From Azonexus hydrophilus (GTDB taxonomy: Bacteria > Pseudomonadota > Gammaproteobacteria > Burkholderiales > Rhodocyclaceae): a stretch of 64,000 nt of DNA. Under the pieces are notes generated by a model. That model saw only the letters and a program-made list of their open reading frames with translations. It was not told the origin of the DNA and ran no database searches. Each line of letters begins with the position of its first letter. The stretch's first letter is position 1. The DNA lies in contig NZ_MTHD01000002.1 in the NCBI RefSeq assembly GCF_001956855.1, positions 372,001 to 436,000 of the forward strand, written 5' to 3'. A program made the position numbers and the translations under genes. This document shows positions 7,951-15,826 of the stretch, in pieces.

Positions 7951-10647
7951 TCAGCCCGTCAGCGGCTTGACCACACGCTTGACGGCGGTGTCGTCCGGGT
8001 GCGGGTGGATGGTGAAGCCGAGGCTGGTCATCAGGCGGAACATCTTGCTGTTGGTCGACAGCACGTCGCCGACGACGGCGCGATAGCCCTTCATCCGGGC
8101 GCAGTCGATCAGTGCCGTCATCAGCTTGCGGCCGACGCCGCATTTTTGCCAGTCGTCACCGACGGCGAGTGCGAATTCGACCGATTCGCCGTCCGGATTG
8201 AGGACATAGCGGGCGACGCCGATCTGGCTTTCCTTGCCGGATTCCGGATCAGGCAGCGTGGCGACCAGCGCCATTTCCCGGTCATAGTCGATCTGTGTAA
8301 AGCGGACCAGCATCGTCTGCGTCAGTTCGCGCAGCGTGTCCATGAACCGGTAGTAGCGCGATTCGTCGGACATGGCCTTGACGAACTCCTGCTCCATGTC
8401 GGCGTCTTCCGGACGGATCGGGCGGATGGTGACGACCTTGCCGTCATTCATCGTCCAGTCCTGGATCAGGTGCACCGGGTAGGGGTAGATCGCCATGTGC
8501 GCATAGCGGTCGCCGGAGCTGTTGGCGGCGTGGTCGATGACGATGCGGGCATCGGCGGCGATGGCGCCGTGCTCATCTACGATCAGCGGGTTGATGTCCA
8601 GCTCGATGATCCACGGCAGTTCGCAGACCATTTCGGAGATGCACAGCAGTACTTCCTTGATCGCTTCGCGGTCGACCGGCGGCATGTTGTGGAACTGGTC
8701 GAGGATCTTCGATGTACGCGTCGATTCGATCAGGTCCTTGGCCAGGAACTTGTTCAGCGGCGGTAGTGCGACCGAACGGTCGCTGAAGATTTCGTTGTCG
8801 AAACCACCGGCGCCGAAGGTGATGACCGGCCCGAAGATCGGGTCGCGGATGACGCCGATCATGATTTCGCGGCCGTGCGGACGCGACAGGAAGGGTTCGA
8901 TCGAGACGCCGTTGATCTTCGCCGTCGGGTGGCGCTTCTGCACGGTGTCGATGATGTCGTGATAGGCGTTGCGCACCGCTGGTGCATTCTGGATGTTCAG
9001 GCGGACGCCGCCGGCATCGGACTTGTGCGGCAGTTCCGGCGAATCGACCTTCATCGCCACCGGGAAACCGATCTGTTCGGCCAGCAGCAGGGCTTCGGTG
9101 GCGGTGCGGGCGACCATGGTCTGGGCGACCGGCACCTTGAAGGCGCGCAGGATGGCCTTCGATTCCATTTCCGAGAGCACCTTGCGTCGTTCGGCGAGCA
9201 GCGCCTCGATCAGCATCTTGGCGCCTTCGGTTTCCGGCCGGCCGTGCTGGCGCGTCGGTTCGGGTGTCTGCAGCAGCAGCTTCTGGTTGCGGTAGTACTT
9301 GGAAATGTGATGGAACAGTTCGATCGCGGTTTCCGGCATGCGGAACGCCGGAATGCCGCTGTCTTCGAGCAGCTTGCGGGCCTCGGCAACCTGCGCTTCG
9401 CCCATCCAGCAGCAGATGATGCGCCGGTTCAGCTTGTCCGAAATCGAGATGATGGCCTGGGCGACGCCAAGCGGATCGGTCATGGCCTGCGGCGACAGCA
9501 TGACCAGCGTGCTGTCTACATTCGGGTCCTGCGAGATCGACAGCAGCGCGTCGCGGTAGCGTTCCGGCGTTGCGTCGCCGCCGATGTCGACCGGATTGCT
9601 GTGTGACCAGTTGGTCGGCAGCACCTTGTTCAGGTTGCCCATGGTTTCCGTAGACAGCTGTGCCAGCGGGATGCCGAGGTCGCCGGCACGGTCGGCAGCC
9701 ATGGCACCCGGGCCGCCACCATTGGTGATGATGGCCAGGCGATCTCCCTGCGGACGGAACTTGGAGGCCAGGGCCTTGGCTGCATAGAACAGCTGGCCGA
9801 CGTTCTTGACGCGAACGACGCCGGCGCGGCGCACGGCGGCGTCGAAGACGGTATCCGAAATCGCGGCCATGCCGGAGTGGGCCGTGGCGGCCTGCGAACC
9901 CGCTTCGTGGCGACCGGCCTTGAGCAGGATGATCGGCTTGATGCGGGCAGCGGAACGCAGCGCGCTCATGAAACGGCGGGCGTTGCGGATGCCTTCCACG
10001 TACATCAGGATGTAGTGGGTGCGGCTGTCGTAGATCAGGTAATCGAGGATTTCACCGAAATCGACGTCGGCGGTCATGCCCAGCGAGATCACCGACGAGA
10101 AACCGACCTGGTTGGCCTTCGCCCAGTCGAGCACGGCCGAACACATGGCGCCGGACTGGGAAACCAGGGCGAGGTTGCCCGGATCGGCGGTGATCTTGGT
10201 GAAGGTGGCGTTGAGGCCGAGTTCCGGGCGGATGATGCCCAGACAGTTGGGGCCAAGGACGCGCACGTTGTAGGAACGGGCAATCTCCATGACCTTGCGT
10301 TCGAGCGCCGCCCCGATGTGGCCGGCTTCGGAAAAACCCGAGGCGATGACGATGACGTTGCGCACGCCGCTGCGCCCGCACTGTTCGATGATCTGCGGCA
10401 CGGTCTGCGGGCGGGTGGCGATGACGGCCATCTCGACGCGGGCGCCGATTTCCTCGATCGACTTGTAGGCCGGCTGGCCCTGGATCGTCTCGTGTTTCGG
10501 GTTGATCGCGTAGAGGCGCCCCTTGTAGCCCGAACCGAGGATGTTCTTGAAGATGATGTTGCCGACCGAGTTCTCACGGTCGGAGGCGCCGATCACGGCA
10601 ACCGATTTCGGTTCGAAAAGCGCAGTCAGATAATGCTGTTCCAACAT
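7951..10647 (-). CDS. Pat/PatZ-type protein lysine acetyltransferase (ADP-forming acyl-CoA synthetase-like + GNAT)
   Basis: 898 residues, close to E. coli PatZ. An N-terminal CoA-binding Rossmann domain comes first (SVAVIGASDRENSVG). The succinyl-CoA-ligase-like domains follow (ITNGGGPGAMAADRAG about residue 310), then an ATP-grasp domain (about 490-700). The C-terminal GNAT acetyltransferase domain occupies about 730-890 (QKCGVGRKLMTALIDCARMKG is its acetyl-CoA loop region). In enterics this architecture acetylates acetyl-CoA synthetase and other metabolic enzymes; an acyl-CoA synthetase activity in its own right cannot be excluded. It is monocistronic: its terminator is at 7904-7935 and the next minus-strand gene ends 112 nt upstream. 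Confidence 0.88.
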   Translation of the reverse strand: MLEQHYLTALFEPKSVAVIGASDRENSVGNIIFKNILGSGYKGRLYAINPKHETIQGQPAYKSIEEIGARVEMAVIATRPQTVPQIIEQCGRSGVRNVIVIASGFSEAGHIGAALERKVMEIARSYNVRVLGPNCLGIIRPELGLNATFTKITADPGNLALVSQSGAMCSAVLDWAKANQVGFSSVISLGMTADVDFGEILDYLIYDSRTHYILMYVEGIRNARRFMSALRSAARIKPIILLKAGRHEAGSQAATAHSGMAAISDTVFDAAVRRAGVVRVKNVGQLFYAAKALASKFRPQGDRLAIITNGGGPGAMAADRAGDLGIPLAQLSTETMGNLNKVLPTNWSHSNPVDIGGDATPERYRDALLSISQDPNVDSTLVMLSPQAMTDPLGVAQAIISISDKLNRRIICCWMGEAQVAEARKLLEDSGIPAFRMPETAIELFHHISKYYRNQKLLLQTPEPTRQHGRPETEGAKMLIEALLAERRKVLSEMESKAILRAFKVPVAQTMVARTATEALLLAEQIGFPVAMKVDSPELPHKSDAGGVRLNIQNAPAVRNAYHDIIDTVQKRHPTAKINGVSIEPFLSRPHGREIMIGVIRDPIFGPVITFGAGGFDNEIFSDRSVALPPLNKFLAKDLIESTRTSKILDQFHNMPPVDREAIKEVLLCISEMVCELPWIIELDINPLIVDEHGAIAADARIVIDHAANSSGDRYAHMAIYPYPVHLIQDWTMNDGKVVTIRPIRPEDADMEQEFVKAMSDESRYYRFMDTLRELTQTMLVRFTQIDYDREMALVATLPDPESGKESQIGVARYVLNPDGESVEFALAVGDDWQKCGVGRKLMTALIDCARMKGYRAVVGDVLSTNSKMFRLMTSLGFTIHPHPDDTAVKRVVKPLTG

Positions 10648-10759
10648 GATTCGTCTCTTTTCAGGCTGTTATTCTACGTTGATTGTGCGGTGCAATATTT
10701 TCTCACACCGGTGCTGGCAATACCACGTGGAAGGGTGGGTTATTACTTGCGGATTTCAC

Positions 10760-11167
10760 TTAGTCGGCAAGTTCGCAATCGAGCTGGAAGGATTGCGACA
10801 GCGCCCTGTGTACCGGGCATTTGTTGGCGATTTCCAGCAGGCGCTGCCGCTGTTCCGGGGTCAAGTCACCGTCCAGCGTGATGTTGCGGCGGATGCAGTC
10901 GCGGGCGACGCCATCGATCTCGACCTTGGCGTGCGCCAGTTCGACCCTGACATTGCGCAGCGCCAGGCCCTTGCGTTCGGCGTACATGCGCAGCGTCATC
11001 GACGTACAGGCGCCGAGGCCGGCCATCAGGAAATCGAAAGGCGCCGGACCGGCGTCGTTGCCACCCATGTCGACCGGCTCGTCGGCGAGCAAACTGTGCT
11101 GGCCGGCAATGACTTCCTGCTGGTATCTTCCCAGCCCGTTCTCCCTGACGATCACTGTTCCCGACAT
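10760..11167 (-). CDS. OsmC/YhfA-like peroxiredoxin-type protein
   Basis: 135 residues from ATG 11167 (GGAG upstream). The two family cysteines are present in GACTSMTLRMYAERKG and NKCPVHRAL. OsmC/YhfA proteins are cytoplasmic dimers; OsmC members reduce organic hydroperoxides with the Cys pair, and YhfA-type members have an uncertain role. The GGNDAGPAPFDFLMAGLGAC region is typical of the YhfA branch. Its start codon overlaps the divergent methyltransferase start codon within a single CATG at 11165-11168, leaving no room for separate promoters downstream of either start. Confidence 0.88.
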   Translation of the reverse strand: MSGTVIVRENGLGRYQQEVIAGQHSLLADEPVDMGGNDAGPAPFDFLMAGLGACTSMTLRMYAERKGLALRNVRVELAHAKVEIDGVARDCIRRNITLDGDLTPEQRQRLLEIANKCPVHRALSQSFQLDCELAD

Positions 11168-11708
11168 GACACGCTCCGTGAATGAATTGCCCGAAATCAT
11201 ACGCCCTTCGTCGTGGGTCGAACATTACTGTTCACACCTGCCGGCATCCGGCCGCGTGCTTGATCTGGCCTGCGGCAGCGGCCGCCACGCCCGGCTGCTG
11301 GCCGGGCAGAATCTCGCCATTCTTGCGGTCGACCGCAATAGCGAGGCACTTTCCACGCTGGCCGGTGTGCCCGGCATCGAAACCGCCTGCCTCGATCTCG
11401 AGGGCGACGACTGGCCGCTGGCTGGCCAGCACTTTGCCGGCATCGTCGTCACCAACTACCTGTGGCGGCCGCGTCTGCCTGATGCACTGGCCATGCTGGC
11501 GCCGGGTGGGGTGCTGATTTACGAAACCTTCATGCTCGGCAACGCGGCCTACGGCAAGCCGTCGAATCCCGATTTCCTGCTTGCCCCGGGGGAACTGCGG
11601 GAAATTGCCGCTGCCGCCGGCCTGCATGAAATCGCCTTTGCCGAAGGCTACGCCGAGATGCCGAAACCCTGCATGCGCCAGGCCATCGTCGCCATCCGGC
11701 CTATCTGA
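11166..11708 (+). CDS. Class I SAM-dependent methyltransferase
   Basis: 180 residues. Motif I, VLDLACGSGRHARLLAG (about residues 29-45), is the SAM-binding loop. The acidic end of strand 2 is seen in ILAVDRNSEAL and motif IV around GIVVTNYLWRP. The size and motif style resemble TehB-like or small-molecule methyltransferases; the substrate is unknown. ATG 11166 is used here, but GTG 11178 is possible, and either start reaches into the divergent osmC start. The 3' end overlaps the convergent tesA gene by 8 bp. It contains the perfect 16-bp palindrome TTGCGGTCGACCGCAA (11323-11338), a doubled copy of the interspersed motif. Confidence 0.8.
   Translation: MTRSVNELPEIIRPSSWVEHYCSHLPASGRVLDLACGSGRHARLLAGQNLAILAVDRNSEALSTLAGVPGIETACLDLEGDDWPLAGQHFAGIVVTNYLWRPRLPDALAMLAPGGVLIYETFMLGNAAYGKPSNPDFLLAPGELREIAAAAGLHEIAFAEGYAEMPKPCMRQAIVAIRPI
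11319..11338. repeat. Interspersed motif, palindromic double copy
   Basis: ATTCTTGCGGTCGAC at 11319-11333 continues as a perfect palindrome, TTGCGGTCGACCGCAA (11323-11338). The motif is therefore present on both strands, inside the methyltransferase gene. Confidence 0.5.
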
Positions 11709-12303
11709 GCAGCGGTTGCAGCTTCGGCCAGACGTGTTCGAGCAGCAGCGGCTGGGCTTCCGCCGTCGGGTGCAGGCGGTCGGCCTGGAACAGTTCGGGG
11801 CGGGTCGCCACCGGTTCGAGCAGGAAGGGCAGCAGGGCGGTCTTCTTTGTTTTTGCAATATCGGCAAAGCTCTGAACGAACTGGTCGGCATACGGTCCGT
11901 AGTTCGGTGGCAGGCGCATGCCGGCCACCAGTACCCGGGCCCCGGCTTTCTGCGCGGCGCTGATCATGGCTTCCAGGTTGCCGCGCATCTGCTCGATGCT
12001 CAGGCCGCGCAGGCCGTCATTGGCGCCGAGGGCGAGGACGACGACCGCCGGCTGGTGCGTGGCGAGCGCGGCAGCCAGCCGGGAACGCCCGCCGGCCGTG
12101 GTTTCGCCGGAGATCGACAGGTTGGCGACGGTATAATCGATGCGTCTTTCGGCCAGTCGTTGCGTCAGCAGCGACGGCCAGGCCTGTTCCGGACGGATGC
12201 CGTAACCGGCGGACAGCGAGTCGCCGAGCACCAGGATGGTCTTGGCGGCGACGGCCGACGGGGCAAGGAAGCACAGCGAAAACAGCACAAGGACAAGCCG
12301 CAT
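11701..12303 (-). CDS. tesA: TesA-like SGNH thioesterase/arylesterase, exported
   Basis: 200 residues with a signal peptide (MRLVLVLFSLCFLAPSAVAA), hence periplasmic. SGNH hydrolase blocks are complete: block I GDSLSAGYG (Ser nucleophile), block II Gly around SGETTAGG, block III GANDG (Asn), block V DRLHP (Asp and His). This matches E. coli TesA (thioesterase I / protease I / lysophospholipase L1). Start ATG 12303 begins the signal peptide; longer frames run into the divergent gene. It is divergent from a YbbA-like ATPase, the same arrangement as tesA-ybbA in E. coli. The two ATGs share one CATG. Confidence 0.92.
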   Translation of the reverse strand: MRLVLVLFSLCFLAPSAVAAKTILVLGDSLSAGYGIRPEQAWPSLLTQRLAERRIDYTVANLSISGETTAGGRSRLAAALATHQPAVVVLALGANDGLRGLSIEQMRGNLEAMISAAQKAGARVLVAGMRLPPNYGPYADQFVQSFADIAKTKKTALLPFLLEPVATRPELFQADRLHPTAEAQPLLLEHVWPKLQPLLR

Positions 12304-12976
12304 GGCAGAAAAACCAGTAGTTGATGTAACGGGATTGGGCAAGACCGTCGATAACGGCGGCGAGCCGTTGACGATTCTGCAGGATATTTCCTTCGCGGTC
12401 ATGCCCGGCGAGACGGTGGCCATCGTTGGCGCTTCCGGTTCGGGCAAATCCACCTTGCTCGGACTGCTGGCCGGGCTGGACGTTCCATCGGCCGGCGAAA
12501 TCCGCCTTGACGGCCTGTCGCTGGCCACGCTCGACGAGGATGCGCGCGCCGTGCAGCGCGGCCGCTTGCTCGGCTTCGTCTTCCAGTCCTTCCAGTTGCT
12601 GCCGTCGCTGACCGCACTGGAAAACGTCATGCTGCCGCTGGAACTGGCCGGCAACAAGGCAGCCGCCCGGATTGCCGGCGACTGGCTGGAACGCGTCGGC
12701 CTTGGTCACCGCCTGAAGCATTATCCGAAACACCTGTCCGGCGGCGAGCAGCAGCGCGTTGCACTGGCCCGTGCCTTCGCGCCGGAACCACGGCTGGTGC
12801 TGGCCGACGAGCCGACCGGCAACCTCGACGCGGCGACCGGTGCGCAGGTGATCGAGATGATGTTCGACCTGAACGCGAAGCAGGGCACGACGCTGATCCT
12901 GGTCACCCACGACGAGGCGATCGCCGCCCGCTGTGGCCGCGTGCTGCGGATTCAGTCGGGCCGGCTGGCCGGATAG
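12302..12976 (+). CDS. ybbA: YbbA/LolD-like ABC transporter ATPase
   Basis: 224 residues with a full nucleotide-binding domain: Walker A GASGSGKSTLLG, Q-loop FVFQSFQLLPSLTALENVMLP, signature LSGGEQQRVALARA, Walker B LVLADEPTGNLD and H-loop LVTHD. The sequence style is the MacB/LolD/YbbA class, which energises mechanotransmission rather than classical transport. In E. coli the permease gene ybbP follows; here the next gene is convergent hpnE, overlapping by 25 bp. No FtsX-type permease is present, so its membrane partner must be encoded elsewhere. Divergent from tesA. Confidence 0.9.
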   Translation: MAEKPVVDVTGLGKTVDNGGEPLTILQDISFAVMPGETVAIVGASGSGKSTLLGLLAGLDVPSAGEIRLDGLSLATLDEDARAVQRGRLLGFVFQSFQLLPSLTALENVMLPLELAGNKAAARIAGDWLERVGLGHRLKHYPKHLSGGEQQRVALARAFAPEPRLVLADEPTGNLDAATGAQVIEMMFDLNAKQGTTLILVTHDEAIAARCGRVLRIQSGRLAG

Positions 12977-14172
12977 ACGGCGCGGGCGGCGCGCAGGCCG
13001 CTCCTGACGGCGCCTTCGAGCGTCGCCGGGTAGTCGGCCCAGGTATGGTCGCCGGCAAGGAAGACACGCGGATCGGCGCTGCGGTGATCGGGCCGTGGCT
13101 GTTGCGGTCGACAGGAAAAAGTTGCCCGTTTCTCCCGCACCACCTTGTGCCAGTCCGCCTTGCCCAGGCCGAGCGCGGCTTCCATGGCGGCGGCCAGGGC
13201 GTCGTCGGACAGCGCTTCCCAGTCGCCGTGGCCGCTGATCGCGCAGCCGAACAGGCCGTGTCCACGGTCGACCGCCCAGGCGCCGGTGTTGCCGCCGAGG
13301 TGCAGTAAAGGGAAGGGCAGCCCGGTTTTTGCCGGAACCTGCAGGTAGACCGTGATGATCGGCTCGTAAGCGAAATCGGCAGCGATTTCCGGCAGCAGTG
13401 CGCCGAGATGTTGCGGCGCGACGGCGACAATGACGGCGTCGAAGACTTCGCCATCGACGCAGCCGGCGTCCACGGTGCGTACCCGTTGGCCGAAGCGCAG
13501 CGTTGCACCATTCGCCGCCAGCCAGCGGCAGGCCGGTTCCGGCAGCAGTTCGCCGAAAGGTACGCGTGGCAGCAGCAGATCGGTGTCGGTGCGGCGCGAA
13601 CTGCCCAGGCTGTCGCGCAGCACATTGGCGAACAGTTGCGCCGAAGCGCGTTCGGCTGGCGTGTTCAGTGCGGCCAGGCAGAGCGGTTCCCACAATTGTT
13701 GGCGCAGGACGCCGGTCTGGCCGGCGGCATCGAGCCAGTCGGCGACGCTCTCGTCGCGCGTCAGGCGAAAGCCGCGCCATTTGATACCCTGCATCCACAG
13801 CGCGGTTTTCAGCTTTTCCGGCAGGTCGACCGCAGCAGCGCCAAGTAGCCCCCAGGCGACATTGAGCGGTGCCGGCAACTTCGGCAGGGTCAGCCGGAAA
13901 CCGCCGGGGCCAACGACCTGCAGCGGCCGGCGCTCGAACAGCAATTCAGGATCGGCGCCGACCTTGCGCATCAGCGCCAGCGTTTCGCGATAGGCGCCGA
14001 GCAGGATGTGCTGGCCGTTGTCGAGCCTGCGTCCGTCGATTTCCACCGAACGCGCCCGGCCGCCTGCTACACGGCCGGCTTCGAACAACGTCACGGCAGC
14101 ACCGTGCCCGGTCAGTTCGACGGCCGCAGCCAGCCCGGCCCAGCCGGCGCCGATGACCGCGACGCGTATCAC
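12952..14172 (-). CDS. hpnE: Hydroxysqualene dehydroxylase
   Basis: 406-residue FAD-dependent amine-oxidase-fold enzyme. The N-terminal dinucleotide-binding motif is VAVIGAGWAGLAAAVEL, followed by LFEAGRVAGGRARS and LDNGQHILLGAY, which are typical of HpnE. The C-terminal FAD region reads FLAGDHTWADYPATLEGAV. HpnE removes the hydroxyl group of hydroxysqualene to give squalene, the last step of the HpnCDE route to hopanoid precursors. It is the last gene of the hpnC-hpnD-hpnE run, 1 nt after hpnD, and its end overlaps the convergent ybbA. No squalene-hopene cyclase is in this window. Confidence 0.93.
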   Translation of the reverse strand: MIRVAVIGAGWAGLAAAVELTGHGAAVTLFEAGRVAGGRARSVEIDGRRLDNGQHILLGAYRETLALMRKVGADPELLFERRPLQVVGPGGFRLTLPKLPAPLNVAWGLLGAAAVDLPEKLKTALWMQGIKWRGFRLTRDESVADWLDAAGQTGVLRQQLWEPLCLAALNTPAERASAQLFANVLRDSLGSSRRTDTDLLLPRVPFGELLPEPACRWLAANGATLRFGQRVRTVDAGCVDGEVFDAVIVAVAPQHLGALLPEIAADFAYEPIITVYLQVPAKTGLPFPLLHLGGNTGAWAVDRGHGLFGCAISGHGDWEALSDDALAAAMEAALGLGKADWHKVVREKRATFSCRPQQPRPDHRSADPRVFLAGDHTWADYPATLEGAVRSGLRAARAVYPASRPD

Positions 14173-14173
14173 C

Positions 14174-15007
14174 TCAGCCCTTGATCCAGGTCTTCGTCGC
14201 CAGCCACAGCTTGCGCGTTGCCGGCAGCGAAATGCGCTGGTGCAGGACCTGGAAGTTTTCGTCGCGGATTTCGGCCAGCAGCGTCCGGTAGATCGCCGCC
14301 ATGATCAGGCCCGGGCGCTGATTTTTGCGGTCAACCGCCGGTAGCAGCGAAAAAGCCTGATCGTAATAACGCTCGGCGCGCTCGTACTGGAACTGCATCA
14401 GCGCCGTGAAGTTGTCCGAATACTTGGCGTTGAGGATGTCGGCGGCGGGCACGTTGAACTGCTTGAGTTCGTCCATCGGCAGGTAGATGCGGCCGCGCCG
14501 CGCGTCTTCGCCAACGTCGCGGATGATGTTGGTGAGCTGGAAGGCCATGCCGAGATCGTGCGCGTACTTCTGCGTCTGCCGGTCCTCGGTGCCGAAAATC
14601 TCGGCGGCGAGCAGGCCGACGACGCTGGCAACGCGGTAGCAGTACAGCGACAGGCCCTTGAAGTCGAGGTAGCGCGACTGTTGCAGGTCCATCTCCATGC
14701 CGTCGATGATTTCCAGCAACTGCTCCTTCGGCAGGTTGATGCCCGGAGCGACCGCCTGTAGCGCCAGGCCGACCGGATGCGTGGCCTGCTTTTCGGCGAT
14801 GCGCTCGACTTCCATGCGCCACCAGACGAGCTTGGTCGACGCCAGCGAGATATCGCTGCATTCATCGACGATGTCGTCGACTTCGCGGCAGAAGGCGTAA
14901 AGGGCCATGATCGCCTGCCGGCGCTCGGGCGGCAGGAAGAGGAAGCTGTAGTAGAAGGAGGAGCCGCTCTTGGCGCACTTCTCCTGGCAGTATTGGTCTG
15001 GGCTCAT
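14174..15007 (-). CDS. hpnD: Presqualene diphosphate synthase
   Basis: 277 residues of the trans-isoprenyl diphosphate (squalene/phytoene synthase) fold. The first aspartate-rich motif is in YAFCREVDDIVDE and the second in IRDVGEDARRGRIYLP. It couples two farnesyl diphosphates to presqualene diphosphate in the cytoplasm. The 4-nt gap to hpnC and 1-nt gap to hpnE indicate one operon. The order hpnC-hpnD-hpnE and the protein ends (TRKLWLATKTWIKG) distinguish it from crtB. Confidence 0.93.
   Translation of the reverse strand: MSPDQYCQEKCAKSGSSFYYSFLFLPPERRQAIMALYAFCREVDDIVDECSDISLASTKLVWWRMEVERIAEKQATHPVGLALQAVAPGINLPKEQLLEIIDGMEMDLQQSRYLDFKGLSLYCYRVASVVGLLAAEIFGTEDRQTQKYAHDLGMAFQLTNIIRDVGEDARRGRIYLPMDELKQFNVPAADILNAKYSDNFTALMQFQYERAERYYDQAFSLLPAVDRKNQRPGLIMAAIYRTLLAEIRDENFQVLHQRISLPATRKLWLATKTWIKG
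14321..14335 (+). repeat. Interspersed motif copy ATTTTTGCGGTCAAC
   Basis: A copy of ATTNTTGCGGTCRAC inside hpnD, antisense to the gene. Confidence 0.45.
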
Positions 15008-15011
15008 GGGC

Positions 15012-15821
15012 TCACATTCTAAAGGAACGGGCGAGCAGCACGAGCCAGTCCGCCTTTTTCAGCGTCGGCCGGTGCCGGAAGACATCGCCACGGACCTGGC
15101 GGATGCGCTCGAGGATGCGCAGGCCGCCCTGCACGGTCAGGCGGATTTCCCAGCCGAGGCGGCCGGGCAGGGCATGGACCAGCGGCGCGCCGCGCAGCAT
15201 CAGCGCCTGCGCGCGGTCGATCTGGAAATCCATCAACGCCGCCCAGTTGGCCGAACAACGCTGCTGGGCGATGTCTTCCTCGCTGACGCGAAAGTGCGGG
15301 AAATCCGTTTGCGGCAGGTAAACCCGGTCTTTTTGCCAGTCGACCGCAACATCCTGCCAGAAGTTGATCAGTTGCAGCGCCGAGCAGATGCAGTCGGATT
15401 GTTCCAGGTGTTCGCACTCGGTGCGCCCGAACAGGTGCAGCACCAGGCGGCCGACCGGGTTGGCCGAGCGCCGGCAGTAATCGATCAGTTCGGGGTAATC
15501 GGCGTAGCGCTTCTTGACCACATCCTGGGCGAAGGCATCGAGCAGGTCGCGGAACAGCTGGATCGGCAGCGCGTGCGCCGCTATCACCCGGGCCAGTTCG
15601 ACGAACAGCGGCGTCTGCGGCGTGTCGCCGGCAGCGATCCGGTCCAGTTCGGCCTGGTAGGCGGCGAGGTCGGCCAGGCGCTGCGCCGGCGTCGCGTCGC
15701 CTTCATCGGCGATATCGTCGGCACTGCGCGCGAAACGGTAGATGACCTCGATCGGCTGGCGCATGCGCGCCGGCACGAGCAGCGAGGCGACGGGGAAATT
15801 TTCGTAATGATCGACAGGCAT
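15012..15821 (-). CDS. hpnC: Hydroxysqualene synthase
   Basis: 269 residues, a second squalene/phytoene-synthase-fold protein. The aspartate-rich motif lies in YRFARSADDIADEGDATPAQ and the second motif in LINFWQDVAVDWQKDRVYLP. HpnC turns presqualene diphosphate into hydroxysqualene. ATG 15821 lies only 5 nt after the TAA of the upstream DHH gene, whose last codons carry an AGGA ribosome site. hpnC translation therefore seems coupled to the DHH reading frame that runs antisense through tRNA-Leu. The tRNA-Leu promoter must overlap this start region on the other strand. Confidence 0.93.
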   Translation of the reverse strand: MPVDHYENFPVASLLVPARMRQPIEVIYRFARSADDIADEGDATPAQRLADLAAYQAELDRIAAGDTPQTPLFVELARVIAAHALPIQLFRDLLDAFAQDVVKKRYADYPELIDYCRRSANPVGRLVLHLFGRTECEHLEQSDCICSALQLINFWQDVAVDWQKDRVYLPQTDFPHFRVSEEDIAQQRCSANWAALMDFQIDRAQALMLRGAPLVHALPGRLGWEIRLTVQGGLRILERIRQVRGDVFRHRPTLKKADWLVLLARSFRM

Positions 15822-15826
15822 GGGCG

